Shown in pieces: positions 33,176 to 40,958 of a stretch of 40,958 nucleotides of DNA. Below the pieces are notes generated by a model. It was not told the origin of the DNA and searched no databases. It saw only the letters and a list, made by a program, of their open reading frames with translations. The position numbers and the translations under genes are program-made. Source of the DNA: Pseudomonadota bacterium (GTDB lineage: Bacteria; Pseudomonadota; Gammaproteobacteria; Burkholderiales; Gallionellaceae); the NCBI GenBank assembly GCA_021822115.1, contig JAJZSA010000018.1, forward strand, positions 1 through 40,958, given 5' to 3'. Each line of letters begins with the position of its first letter. Position 1 is the stretch's first letter.

Positions 33176-34444
33176 TCATAATTCCGCCGCTTTCCTGCGC
33201 CCCAGATACAGGCCGATGCCCACCCCTACCAGGCACAGGGCCATCACATAACCTGCCGGCACCTGCGGCCCGGCCAGCGGCAACAGCGAGCTGACCAGCA
33301 CCGGCGTCAGGCCGCCGAACACGGCGTAGGCCATGTTGTAGGAGAAGGACAGGCCGGAGAAACGCACCGCCGGCGGGAACTGCACCACGGCCGCGCTCGG
33401 CACCACGCCGATCACGCCGACGAAGAAACCGTTCAGCGCATACAGCACATATAGATGCTGCGCGCCTGCGGCCAGGTCGTGGTACAGCCACCAGGAAGTG
33501 AATCCCAGCGCGATGCAACCGAAGGTAAGCACCCGGCCTGCGCCATAGCGGTCGGCCAGTGCACCGAATACGATGCAGCCGATGGTAAGTGCCAGCGTGG
33601 CGAAACTGTTGGCGGTGAGCGCGGTGACGCCGGGGATGGCGAACAGTTTCTGCATCAGCGTCGGCGTCATCAATATCATCACCACCACGGCGGCGGACAG
33701 CAGCCAGGTCATCAGCATGGTGAGCACCACCGCCGGACGGTGCGCGCGCACCACTTTCTTCAGCGGCAGTTCATCGGCCAGTTGCTGACGTGCCTGCATC
33801 TCCTTGAACACCGGTGTCTCGTGCAGGTACTGACGCAGCCATACCGCCAACAGGCCGAACACACCACCCAGGATGAACGGTACGCGCCAGCCTTCGGCCA
33901 GCAGGCCGGCCGGGTCGTAACTGCGGTTCACCGCCGTGGCCACCAAAGAACCGAGCAGGATGCCGCCGGTGAGTCCGGCGGTGAGCGTGCCGCAGGCGAA
34001 GCCGACATGGCGCGGCGGCACATGCTCGGTGACGAACACCCAGGCACCCGGCACCTCACCGCCGATAGCCGCACCTTGCAGCACACGCAGCACCAGTAGC
34101 AACAACGGCGCGGCGATGCCCAGCGTGGCATAGGTCGGCAACAGACCGATGAGCAAGGTCGGCACCGCCATCAGCAGGATGCTCAGCATGAACATGCGCT
34201 TGCGCCCGAACAGATCGCCGAAGTGCGCCATGATGATGCCGCCCAGCGGGCGCGCCAGATAACCGGCGGCGAAGATGCCGAAGGTCTGCACCTGGCGCAG
34301 CCAGTCCGGCATATCGGGCGGGAAGAACAGTTGCGAGATGGCCGCCGCGAAGAACACGAAGATCACGAAGTCGTAGAACTCCAGTGCACCGCCCAGCGCG
34401 GCCAGGCTCAAAGTACGATAGTCGTTGCGCGTCAGGCTAGGCAC
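33176..34444 (-). CDS. MFS transporter, metabolite:H+ symporter type
   Basis: A 422-aa permease with twelve helices. The loop after helix 2 reads GGIIMAHFGDLFGRKRMFML, and LRVLQGAAIGGEVPGAWVFVTEH is the helix-4 block of the ProP/KgtP-like MHS family. LSLAALGGALEFYDFVIF is also typical. The solute cannot be told. The start is GTG 34444, since GGAGG lies just upstream; it overlaps the gene before it by 8 nt. It is the last gene of the envelope-glycan operon. Confidence 0.85.
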   Translation of the reverse strand: MPSLTRNDYRTLSLAALGGALEFYDFVIFVFFAAAISQLFFPPDMPDWLRQVQTFGIFAAGYLARPLGGIIMAHFGDLFGRKRMFMLSILLMAVPTLLIGLLPTYATLGIAAPLLLLVLRVLQGAAIGGEVPGAWVFVTEHVPPRHVGFACGTLTAGLTGGILLGSLVATAVNRSYDPAGLLAEGWRVPFILGGVFGLLAVWLRQYLHETPVFKEMQARQQLADELPLKKVVRAHRPAVVLTMLMTWLLSAAVVVMILMTPTLMQKLFAIPGVTALTANSFATLALTIGCIVFGALADRYGAGRVLTFGCIALGFTSWWLYHDLAAGAQHLYVLYALNGFFVGVIGVVPSAAVVQFPPAVRFSGLSFSYNMAYAVFGGLTPVLVSSLLPLAGPQVPAGYVMALCLVGVGIGLYLGRRKAAEL

Positions 34445-35045
34445 GATCCCTCCGCACCGCATACAGCAGGGAAGCCTTGAGCGTGACCCACAGCGCGTAG
34501 ATCGCCAGCGGTGCATCGAGCAGGTAATCCCACAGGTTGGTCGATTCCAGCAGGTTGAAATTCCAGCCCAGCACCGCCAGTGCCAGCACTGCGGTCAGCA
34601 GATAGAAGCCGCGCCGCATCGTCCACAAGGCGAGCAGCGCCAGCATCAGCACCAGACCCACGCCACCGTAGCCCGCACGATAAGGGTCCAGGGTACCGAG
34701 GCCGAGGGCGAACGGATACAGCAGCAATGCCAATACCGCGATGAACCCGAGCAGCGCCGTGCGTTCGCGCAACGACCACCAGGGTTGTGCCTGCGGCCAC
34801 AGGCGCAGATACAACGCGCTCGCCAACAGCAGCAGACTGGTGAGGCTGAGATCCCCCACCATGCCGCGCAGCCAGCCGGCCAGCGACCAGCCGCCCAGCG
34901 GGAACATCACCACCACATAGCCGAGTCCAATGAACAGCGCACGCTGTTTACCCGGCAACGCTTGCACGCGCGGCAAGCGAAAGGCCAGCAACAGCCACAC
35001 CGCAGCCAGGCCGGAAAGCCCGATCCAGTCACTGCCATACATCAT
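34437..35045 (-). CDS. Multi-pass membrane protein, unknown
   Basis: A 202-aa protein with about seven hydrophobic helices (IGLSGLAAVWLLLAFRL, FIGLGYVVVMFPLGGWSL, TALLGFIAVLALLLYPFALG, GFYLLTAVLALAVLGWNF). MMYGSDWIGL starts at ATG 35045, overlapping the stop of the sialidase-like gene (35042-35044). No recognised family. It lies between the sialidase-like gene and the MFS gene with overlaps on both sides, so it is part of the same operon. Confidence 0.75.
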   Translation of the reverse strand: MMYGSDWIGLSGLAAVWLLLAFRLPRVQALPGKQRALFIGLGYVVVMFPLGGWSLAGWLRGMVGDLSLTSLLLLASALYLRLWPQAQPWWSLRERTALLGFIAVLALLLYPFALGLGTLDPYRAGYGGVGLVLMLALLALWTMRRGFYLLTAVLALAVLGWNFNLLESTNLWDYLLDAPLAIYALWVTLKASLLYAVRRDRA

Positions 35046-36430
35046 CTTCCACTCCCGTTCTGTAGCCGATGCTTGAGCCATTGCGCGTCGATGCGTACAT
35101 GCTTGATGAAGGTGCGGTTCCAGGTATAGGCGAGATGGATATCGCCATTGTGCGTACGGATCATGTAGGGATAAGAGAATTCGAAATGGCAGCCGCCCCC
35201 ACCCACGGTATTGTGGCGCGCCGATTCCACATATGGCGCGAGGGTGGCGGCATTAGCCTTGCGCAACAAAGGGTCGCTGCTGCGCAACAGGTTCTCCACC
35301 ACCTCCAGGCAGGCGCCTTCCGACATGGGCACATCGTGCACCACGTTCATCTCTTCCAGACGGTGCAACTCGCGCCAAGTCTGTCCGCCATCCTCGGACA
35401 GTTGCAGACTGAGCGATTCGCGCCCCTGCGCCTCGTTGTTGAGCACCGTCAGCATGCGTCCATCCTCCAGCACCAGACCGGTGAGCGCGGCATCCGGATT
35501 GAACAATGCCGTCTTCTGCGGCGCCGACCAATGACGGCCACCATCCTCACTACGCATGGCGAGCACGCGTTTGTCCGCATCCTTGCCGGAATAGCGGTTC
35601 AGCACCAGTGCATGCTGCGCATCCTGTGCCAGCAGCACCGGCTGCAAGGTGCCTTGCCCGCCGGCCGCCAGCCGCTGCTTGTCGATGACCTTGCCGGTCT
35701 GGTCCAGCCGCAGGATCTCGGAGAACTTGGTGATGAACTCGTGATACACCGGCAGCCCCAGCGTGCCATCGGCATAGAAGAACGGCGTCCCTTTCACCAG
35801 CGTGCTGATGTTGATGAACGGCGAAGTCACCAGTCGGCGCGGCTGGCTCCAGGTGTCGCCCTCGTCGGCCGAGGTGATGAGCGTGATGGAACTGCCGGCC
35901 CAGCCGCCCAGCGATACGGTGACATAGAACAGCCACAGCTCACCGTTGGGCGCGCGCACCACCACCGGATTGCCCACCTTGGCGATGCTGCGATGCAGGC
36001 CGCGCTGCGTCGCACTGCGCCCCACCACCTCGCGCTCGCGCCACCAGGTATCGGCCTGCGGATCGAACACCGCGCTGTTGATGGTGACATCGGGTGCGCC
36101 TTCGCGACTGCCGGAGAACCAGAAGGCACGCACGCGACCATCCTGCAACTCCACCAGCGAGGCCGCATGCGTGGAGATATGCTGGCGGCTGGAGATCAGG
36201 TGCGGCTCCAGCTTGCCCAGCACCACAAGCGGCTGCGGCGGTTCATTGCGCCGTCCGCGACGCTTCTGTTTCACCACCGGCGCCGGCGCTGCGGCCTGCT
36301 CGACCACCGGCTCCGGCAAACGGAAGCCGAAGCCGAAGCTCCAGCTCGCCGCCTTGGCCAGGGCGAGTGCGAACGCACCCAGCACGAACGCCAACAAGGC
36401 GAGGCGCTTGTACTTACCCATCAACGACAT
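35042..36430 (-). CDS. BNR/Asp-box sialidase-like protein
   Basis: A 462-aa protein with an N-terminal membrane anchor (LALLAFVLGAFALALAKAA) and an outward-facing domain. Three Asp-boxes are visible: SADEGDTW, SEDGGRHW and SEDGGQTW, spaced as in six-bladed sialidase propellers. HISTHAASLVELQDGRVRAF and YPYMIRTHNGDIHLAYTW match BNR-type sialidase proteins. It could cleave or bind terminal sialic-acid-like sugars, but activity is not certain. It overlaps the glycosyltransferase stop. ATG 36430 follows GAGGGGGA. Confidence 0.82.
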   Translation of the reverse strand: MSLMGKYKRLALLAFVLGAFALALAKAASWSFGFGFRLPEPVVEQAAAPAPVVKQKRRGRRNEPPQPLVVLGKLEPHLISSRQHISTHAASLVELQDGRVRAFWFSGSREGAPDVTINSAVFDPQADTWWREREVVGRSATQRGLHRSIAKVGNPVVVRAPNGELWLFYVTVSLGGWAGSSITLITSADEGDTWSQPRRLVTSPFINISTLVKGTPFFYADGTLGLPVYHEFITKFSEILRLDQTGKVIDKQRLAAGGQGTLQPVLLAQDAQHALVLNRYSGKDADKRVLAMRSEDGGRHWSAPQKTALFNPDAALTGLVLEDGRMLTVLNNEAQGRESLSLQLSEDGGQTWRELHRLEEMNVVHDVPMSEGACLEVVENLLRSSDPLLRKANAATLAPYVESARHNTVGGGGCHFEFSYPYMIRTHNGDIHLAYTWNRTFIKHVRIDAQWLKHRLQNGSGR

Positions 36431-38130
36431 TCCCCCTCGTGATTCTCTTGCTCGCCATCCGTCGGCGGCGCGCGCAACAGCCATTCGCGCACGAACAGTT
36501 GTTGCATCACGTCACCGGCCAGCATGGCCCTGATCTCTGCATCGTTGTGCCGCCCGCGTATCTCCAGGCGCTGCCCCAGCACCTCGCACCCGGCACAGGG
36601 TTGCGCATCCAGCGGCAGACGCTGCGCGAACAGCACATAGCGCGACGACGGCTCAGCCTCGGCGCGCTCGACGTAGCCGTGCAGATAAGCGCCCGGCAAC
36701 AGGAAGCGATGGTCTTCCCAGCTGGCGCGGAAATCGCACGGCACCCACACATCCTGCCCGCGCACCGCCTGTTGCGTGGCCGCATCGTAACGTCCGGCCG
36801 CGCCGTCGAACGGCCGCAGGAACATGGCCAGCAACAACGAGGCGAGCAATGCCGACACCAGTGCCAGACCGCGCGTCCAGCGTGTCGCCACCAGCGCCAG
36901 CACGGCACACAACGCAGCCACTGCTAGCACCGACCAGAACGCCGTATCGTACAGCCCCGGCATCTGCTGCTCCAGATTGAATGCCAGCCAACCGAACAGC
37001 CCGCTCACCGCAGCCGCGGCCAGTACACTGGCGATGAACGCTGCGCGCGGGATGCGCTGCCAATTCAAGGCGAGCAGCAAGGCCACGCCCGGCATGGCAT
37101 CCAGCAGATAGCGCGCCGAGCGCTGGCTGGGCAGCGCGAACACTGCGAACAGCACGATCATCCACATCCACAACATGCGCTCATCGTCGTTCAGACGATA
37201 GCGATGCTGCCAGGCCACGAAGAACAGTGCCGCCACCGGGAACGCCAGCAGTCCGGCATTCAGCGGATAGCCGAGCAGCAACACCCACACGCTGCTGCCG
37301 CCCCACAACAATTTGGCCCAGTAACTGCCGCCGTGCGGATCGAACTTGCCGGCGTTCTCGCCCAGCACGAATTCCTGCCACACCGCACGCGGATCGGGAT
37401 CGAGCAGGAACCACAAGGCGAACACGGCCAATGCCAGACCGCCGATCAGCAGCAACTTATAAGTATCCTGGGTCAGGAAGGGATGCCAGCGATAGCGCCG
37501 CTGATGCAGATACCACCAGGCCAGCGCCAGCCCCACCGGGGCCAGCAGGGCGAACGATTTATACAACAGGCCGATGCCGGTGACCAGCCCGAGCAGCAAT
37601 GGCACCGCCAGGCGCGACGCGAACGCGCGCTCGCGCCAATACAGCAGGATGAAGAACGGCAACGACAACCAGAAGGTCTCCGCCGGATTGACCAGATAGG
37701 GGCGGCCGAAGCGATAGGTGCTGAAGAACGCCAGGAACACCAGCGCCGCCGTCGCTCCGGTGGCCCATGCCCCGGACAGGCGCCAGCCGAGCAGATACAC
37801 CAGCAGCGCGGTGAGCAAGGTATAGATCACGCTGGGATAGCGCAGATGCCACTGGTCCCACTGCGCCGCCATATCGGTGGACAGCATGCCCTGCCAGAAC
37901 AGCAGCGGCGGCTTGGTGTTGCGCATGTGATCCAGATTCGATTGCAACGGCAACCACTCACCGGACTGCGCGGTCTGGTAGGTGATGTGCGCGTACACGT
38001 TCTCGTCGCCGTTGCGCGGGATGTGCAACCCGTCCAGCCCGTACCAGTAGACGAACACCGCCAGCAGCAAGGCAGCGAGATAGCGCAGCGGTCGCGATTC
38101 GGCAGGACGTCTCATCGGGCCGCGCAGCAT
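36421..38130 (-). CDS. ArnT/PMT-like GT-C glycosyltransferase
   Basis: A 569-aa protein with about eleven helices and the first-loop motif RNGDENVYAHITYQTA, in which the Asp-Glu pair bears the catalytic Asp of GT39/ArnT enzymes. KPPLLFWQGML and RYPSVIYTLLTALLVYLLG are also ArnT-like. A periplasmic C-terminal domain of about 120 residues follows. It would transfer a sugar from a polyprenyl-phosphate donor to lipid A, a glycan or protein at the periplasmic side. ATG 38130 begins 1 nt after the gtrA-like stop. Confidence 0.87.
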   Translation of the reverse strand: MLRGPMRRPAESRPLRYLAALLLAVFVYWYGLDGLHIPRNGDENVYAHITYQTAQSGEWLPLQSNLDHMRNTKPPLLFWQGMLSTDMAAQWDQWHLRYPSVIYTLLTALLVYLLGWRLSGAWATGATAALVFLAFFSTYRFGRPYLVNPAETFWLSLPFFILLYWRERAFASRLAVPLLLGLVTGIGLLYKSFALLAPVGLALAWWYLHQRRYRWHPFLTQDTYKLLLIGGLALAVFALWFLLDPDPRAVWQEFVLGENAGKFDPHGGSYWAKLLWGGSSVWVLLLGYPLNAGLLAFPVAALFFVAWQHRYRLNDDERMLWMWMIVLFAVFALPSQRSARYLLDAMPGVALLLALNWQRIPRAAFIASVLAAAAVSGLFGWLAFNLEQQMPGLYDTAFWSVLAVAALCAVLALVATRWTRGLALVSALLASLLLAMFLRPFDGAAGRYDAATQQAVRGQDVWVPCDFRASWEDHRFLLPGAYLHGYVERAEAEPSSRYVLFAQRLPLDAQPCAGCEVLGQRLEIRGRHNDAEIRAMLAGDVMQQLFVREWLLRAPPTDGEQENHEGECR

Positions 38131-38131
38131 G

Positions 38132-38632
38132 TCAGTCGTTCTTCTGCGTGACGGCGCGCGTGAAACGGAGACGGCCGAAGGTCCAGATGTCGTTGAGCAG
38201 GAAGTTCAGCACGCTGGTCACACCGATGGCGATGAAATTGGCGATCAGGTAGTAGATATGCGGCGCCAGCAGGTTGGTGAACACGAACTGCAGCGCGATG
38301 CTCACGCCGCACGACACGGTGTATTGGCCGAACTGCGCCAGCCAGGGACGATGATGCAGCTCGACGCGATCCTTCCAGGTCCACAGCCGGTTCCAGTAGA
38401 AGTTGTTCAGTGTCGCCAGGAAGATGGCGACCGCGAGCGAGATGTTGAGTTGCAGCCAGTCCACCTGCCCGGCCACGTTGGCCACATGGAACACATGCTC
38501 CTGCATGACGTACAGCGCCCCCTGGTTGACCACGATGCCGGACACGCCGACCGTGCCGAACTTGAGGAAGCGCCGGGAGAAGATACGCCGCAGCAGCGAC
38601 GCCAGATGCATGCGTATCTTGAACGGCGTCAT
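38132..38632 (-). CDS. GtrA-like membrane protein
   Basis: A 166-aa protein with four membrane helices: RFLKFGTVGVSGIVVNQGAL, LNISLAVAIFLATLNNFYWN, YTVSCGVSIALQFVFTNLL and ANFIAIGVTSVLNFLLNDIW. The NFYWNRLWTW and NFLLNDIWTFGRL motifs are typical of GtrA, thought to flip polyprenyl-linked sugars across the inner membrane. Its ATG (38632) overlaps the GT9 stop as ATGA. It likely supplies the donor for the ArnT-like enzyme. Confidence 0.9.
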   Translation of the reverse strand: MTPFKIRMHLASLLRRIFSRRFLKFGTVGVSGIVVNQGALYVMQEHVFHVANVAGQVDWLQLNISLAVAIFLATLNNFYWNRLWTWKDRVELHHRPWLAQFGQYTVSCGVSIALQFVFTNLLAPHIYYLIANFIAIGVTSVLNFLLNDIWTFGRLRFTRAVTQKND

Positions 38633-39846
38633 GCGGCGGCCCGCTCCTGCAACAGTTCGCGTGCGCGCGCCAGCACCTGCTCCGGCTGGATGCGCTTGAG
38701 GCACTGGTTGTCGCCGTCGCACGGCGAGTTGCGATGGTTGTAGGCGGTCAGGCAGGGCGAACAGGACAGCGCCGTGTACAGGCAATGGATGTTGGGCGCA
38801 TGCGGGCTGTACAGCGCCGGCGTCTCCGGGCCGAAGAACACCAGTGTCGGCAAGGATGTGAGCGCCGCGAACTGGCCGGGACCGCCGTCGTTGGTCACCA
38901 GCAGCGCGGCGCGCTGGAACACCGCCAGCAGATGACGCACCGAGCGCGTATAGCCGGCCAGGTCGATGCAATGCTCGTGCCGGCAGTGCGCCACGATGCG
39001 CTGCGCCAGCGGCTTGGCATCGGGCAGGCCGATCAGCCCCACCACATAACCGTCACGCAGCAGCGCGTCGCACAACTGTTCGTAATACTCGGGCGGCCAC
39101 GCACGGATCGGCAGGATGCCGCCGTCGGGATACACCAGCACCAGCTTCTTGCCCTGCACCACGGGGAAATCACGCTCCAGTTGCGCGATCTCGCGTTCCA
39201 CCTCGCCCGGCTCGAACTGCAAAGCTGGCGGCGGCGCCACCTGCTGCGGCAGGCGCTTGGCCAGCGGCCGACCGCAAGATTCGATGGCCTCGACCATGGT
39301 GAGGAACTGTTGCGACAGGTGATGGTAGGGGTTGTACATCACCTTGCGGTTCATGAAGCTGCCGCGATACAGGCCTTCCTGCGTATGCGGCTCGAAGCCG
39401 ACCTGCACGCGCGCACCGGACAGATAGGACAGTATGCTGCTGACGCGCGAGAACAGTTCGCAATCGATCACCACATCGAAATCCAGCGCACGCATGCGGC
39501 GGATGGCCTGGAGGATGTCAGGCACGAACTCGGACATCTTCTTGTCGTTCAGCGTGATGACGTGCTCTTTAGGCATCACCCCCAGCAGATCGAGCACCTC
39601 GCGGTTCTTGCGGAACATCAGCATGTGCAGCTCGGCCTGCGGATAACGTCGCTTGAGCTCGGCGAACATCGGCTGCGCCAGCACCAGGCTGCCCATCTCG
39701 GACAGCAGCACGATGAGGATGCGGCGCGGCGGCTGCACGGCCGGCGCCGCCACGAACAGCCGCTTGAGGCGTTCGTACAGGGACAGGGCGGCACAGATCG
39801 GCACCCCGGCCCAGCGGTCCACGGCTCTCTGGAAATCGATGTTCAA
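38629..39846 (-). CDS. Glycosyltransferase family 9 (heptosyltransferase-like)
   Basis: A 405-aa GT-B enzyme. RILIVLLSEMGSLVLAQPMFAELKRR is the N-terminal nucleotide fold; LVLVYPDGGILPIRAWPPEYYEQL and LLVTNDGGPGQFAALTSLPTLVFFGPE are the donor-binding part. GT9 members add heptose to lipopolysaccharide core. A Cys-rich region (HCLYTALSCSPCLTAYNHRN, SPCDGDNQCLK) near the C-terminus recalls other GT9 proteins. The start is TTG 39846; GTG at the ninth codon is an alternative. It heads the operon. Confidence 0.87.
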   Translation of the reverse strand: MNIDFQRAVDRWAGVPICAALSLYERLKRLFVAAPAVQPPRRILIVLLSEMGSLVLAQPMFAELKRRYPQAELHMLMFRKNREVLDLLGVMPKEHVITLNDKKMSEFVPDILQAIRRMRALDFDVVIDCELFSRVSSILSYLSGARVQVGFEPHTQEGLYRGSFMNRKVMYNPYHHLSQQFLTMVEAIESCGRPLAKRLPQQVAPPPALQFEPGEVEREIAQLERDFPVVQGKKLVLVYPDGGILPIRAWPPEYYEQLCDALLRDGYVVGLIGLPDAKPLAQRIVAHCRHEHCIDLAGYTRSVRHLLAVFQRAALLVTNDGGPGQFAALTSLPTLVFFGPETPALYSPHAPNIHCLYTALSCSPCLTAYNHRNSPCDGDNQCLKRIQPEQVLARARELLQERAAA

Positions 39847-39987
39847 ATGATCGTCCGGTTCGATTGAAAAAAGCCGAATGCGGTAGGACCGTCATTCGGC
39901 GCCCCGGGATTATCGGCGAAAGCGTCACCCCGGACAAGCCGCGCCACCGGCTGGCTGCCCATGCGCTCTTGGTGTAAATTCCCGGCC

Positions 39988-40958
39988 ATGGATCAAGCCG
40001 CCACCGCCACCGCCGCGCCCCCCGTCCCCGCCTTCCTCGGCCAATACCGCATCCTGCGCCAGCTGGGGCATGGCGCGACCAGCGAGGTGTATCTGGGCTT
40101 CGACCCGTTCAACAAACGCGAGGTGGCGCTCAAGGTCATCAAGCAATCCTTCCTCAACGATGCGCGCAACGGTCGCCAGAACCGCAAGCACCTGGAGAAC
40201 GAGGTCGCGCTCACCGGCAAACTGCACCACCCGCACATCGTGTCCACCTTCGAGGCCGCGATCGGCGACGAGATCAGCTACATCGTGATGGAATACGTGC
40301 CGGGCGGCACACTGGAGCAGCACATCCGCTCCGACAACCTGCTGCCGCTGGATGCGGTGGTCGAACGCATGTACGAATGCTGCCGCGCGCTCAACTACGC
40401 GCAATACAACGGCGTCATCCACCGCGACATCAAACCCGCCAACCTGCTGCTGGACGCCGAAGGCAAGATCAAGATCTCCGACCTGGGCGCGGCGGTGCGC
40501 ATGGATATCGAGCAGACGCAGAGCAACGTCGGCTCGCCCAACTATATGTCGCCGGAGCAGGTGCGCGGCGAATCGCTGTCGCACCTGACCGACATCTATT
40601 CGCTGGGCGTGGTGATGTACCGCCTGCTCACCGGCCATTCGCCCTACAGCCCGAAGAACCTGGCGCATCTGTACCAGCAGATCATGAACGAGATGCCGCC
40701 GCCTCCCAGCCGCCTGCGCACGGACCTGCCGCCGCAGCTGGAACGCATCGTGATGCGCGCGCTGCAAAAACAGCCGGAAGACCGCTACGGCAGCTGGCGC
40801 GAATTCGGCGACGACCTGGCCGGCCTCGGCCATTTCGAGAAGAGCGGACTGGAAGTGGCCGAGAACCAGAAGTTCGGCATCCTGCGCAAGATGACCTTCT
40901 TCGACGACTTCAGCGACCTCGAACTGTGGGAGGTGCTGCGCATCGCCGAATGGCACAA
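39988..40958 (+). CDS. Ser/Thr protein kinase with C-terminal cNMP-binding domain (partial)
   Basis: At least 323 residues before the window ends. After a Pro/Ala-rich start comes an eukaryotic-type kinase domain: GHGATSEVYLG (Gly loop), EVALKVIK (Lys), VIHRDIKPANLLLD (catalytic Asp) and ISDLGAAV, where DLG replaces DFG; SPNYMSPEQVRG is the activation segment. From about residue 300, FFDDFSDLELWEVLRIAEWHK opens a cyclic-nucleotide-binding domain. It is divergent from the glycan operon. It lacks a visible membrane segment so far. Confidence 0.9.
   Translation, partial: MDQAATATAAPPVPAFLGQYRILRQLGHGATSEVYLGFDPFNKREVALKVIKQSFLNDARNGRQNRKHLENEVALTGKLHHPHIVSTFEAAIGDEISYIVMEYVPGGTLEQHIRSDNLLPLDAVVERMYECCRALNYAQYNGVIHRDIKPANLLLDAEGKIKISDLGAAVRMDIEQTQSNVGSPNYMSPEQVRGESLSHLTDIYSLGVVMYRLLTGHSPYSPKNLAHLYQQIMNEMPPPPSRLRTDLPPQLERIVMRALQKQPEDRYGSWREFGDDLAGLGHFEKSGLEVAENQKFGILRKMTFFDDFSDLELWEVLRIAEWH

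Noticed and set aside
1..40958. CRISPR array or prophage
   Set aside because: No regularly spaced repeats, cas genes, integrase or phage structural genes are visible.

Overview
The window is a GC-rich chromosomal segment of a Gram-negative bacterium, most likely a betaproteobacterium. The evidence is the gene repertoire: rdgC, ispB, umuDC, modABC, a yegD-type Hsp70, 6-phosphofructokinase, bacteriohemerythrins and a nifE relative. A Gallionellaceae/Nitrosomonadales-like host would fit, but this is inference from gene content and not from a marker gene. About 50 genes are packed on both strands, and most reading frames on the opposite strand are shadows of GC-rich coding.

Layout. 1-2.8 kb: a polyamine-type binding protein cut by the window edge, a GIY-YIG-like protein, a glutaredoxin and rdgC. 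2.9-6.5 kb: pflA, pflB and gloA, which together suggest fermentative or microaerobic capacity. 6.6-10.5 kb: an EamA permease, a small exported protein and the molybdate operon modABC (minus strand), with a REPIN-like element between modA and modB. 10.8-15.8 kb: a tiny membrane protein, a zincin-like lipoprotein, an HD-GYP protein, a possible 47-aa protein, a YegD-like Hsp70, an unknown gene and an AraC/GyrI-like regulator. 15.8-17.8 kb: an arsR-arsC-acr3 operon with a palindromic operator. 17.8-18.03 kb: a promoter-to-terminator unit that looks like an undescribed small RNA or leader. 18.1-20.8 kb: a second EamA permease, a secreted nuclease and a TraB/GumN protein.

The most unusual stretch is 20.8-22.6 kb. 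Two bacteriohemerythrin genes each have a near-perfect sigma-54 (-24/-12) promoter. Just upstream, in the same orientation, lies a truncated nifE (about the first 121 codons) that keeps its own -24/-12 element and a TGT-N10-ACA NifA enhancer site. This points to an oxygen-handling module under nitrogen-fixation or other sigma-54 control, built on or left over from a nif cluster.

22.6-26.7 kb is an accessory island: an XRE-AbiEii toxin-antitoxin pair, a membrane-anchored Mrr-type nuclease, an AT-rich unknown membrane protein, and a HAD phosphatase fragment flanked by two diverged 106-bp direct repeats. 26.7-31.9 kb: a double cyclic-nucleotide-binding protein, a CDF-type cation transporter, a 36-aa membrane peptide behind a sigma-E-like promoter, pfkA, and umuDC behind two GAAC-N4-GTTC operators. 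A tRNA-Pro(CGG) and ispB follow.

33.2-39.8 kb is one minus-strand operon with overlapping or nearly touching genes: GT9 glycosyltransferase, GtrA-like flippase, ArnT-like GT-C glycosyltransferase, BNR/sialidase-like protein, an unknown membrane protein and an MFS symporter. Its first three genes suggest envelope glycan modification. A divergent Ser/Thr kinase, apparently fused to a cyclic-nucleotide-binding domain, runs off the right edge.
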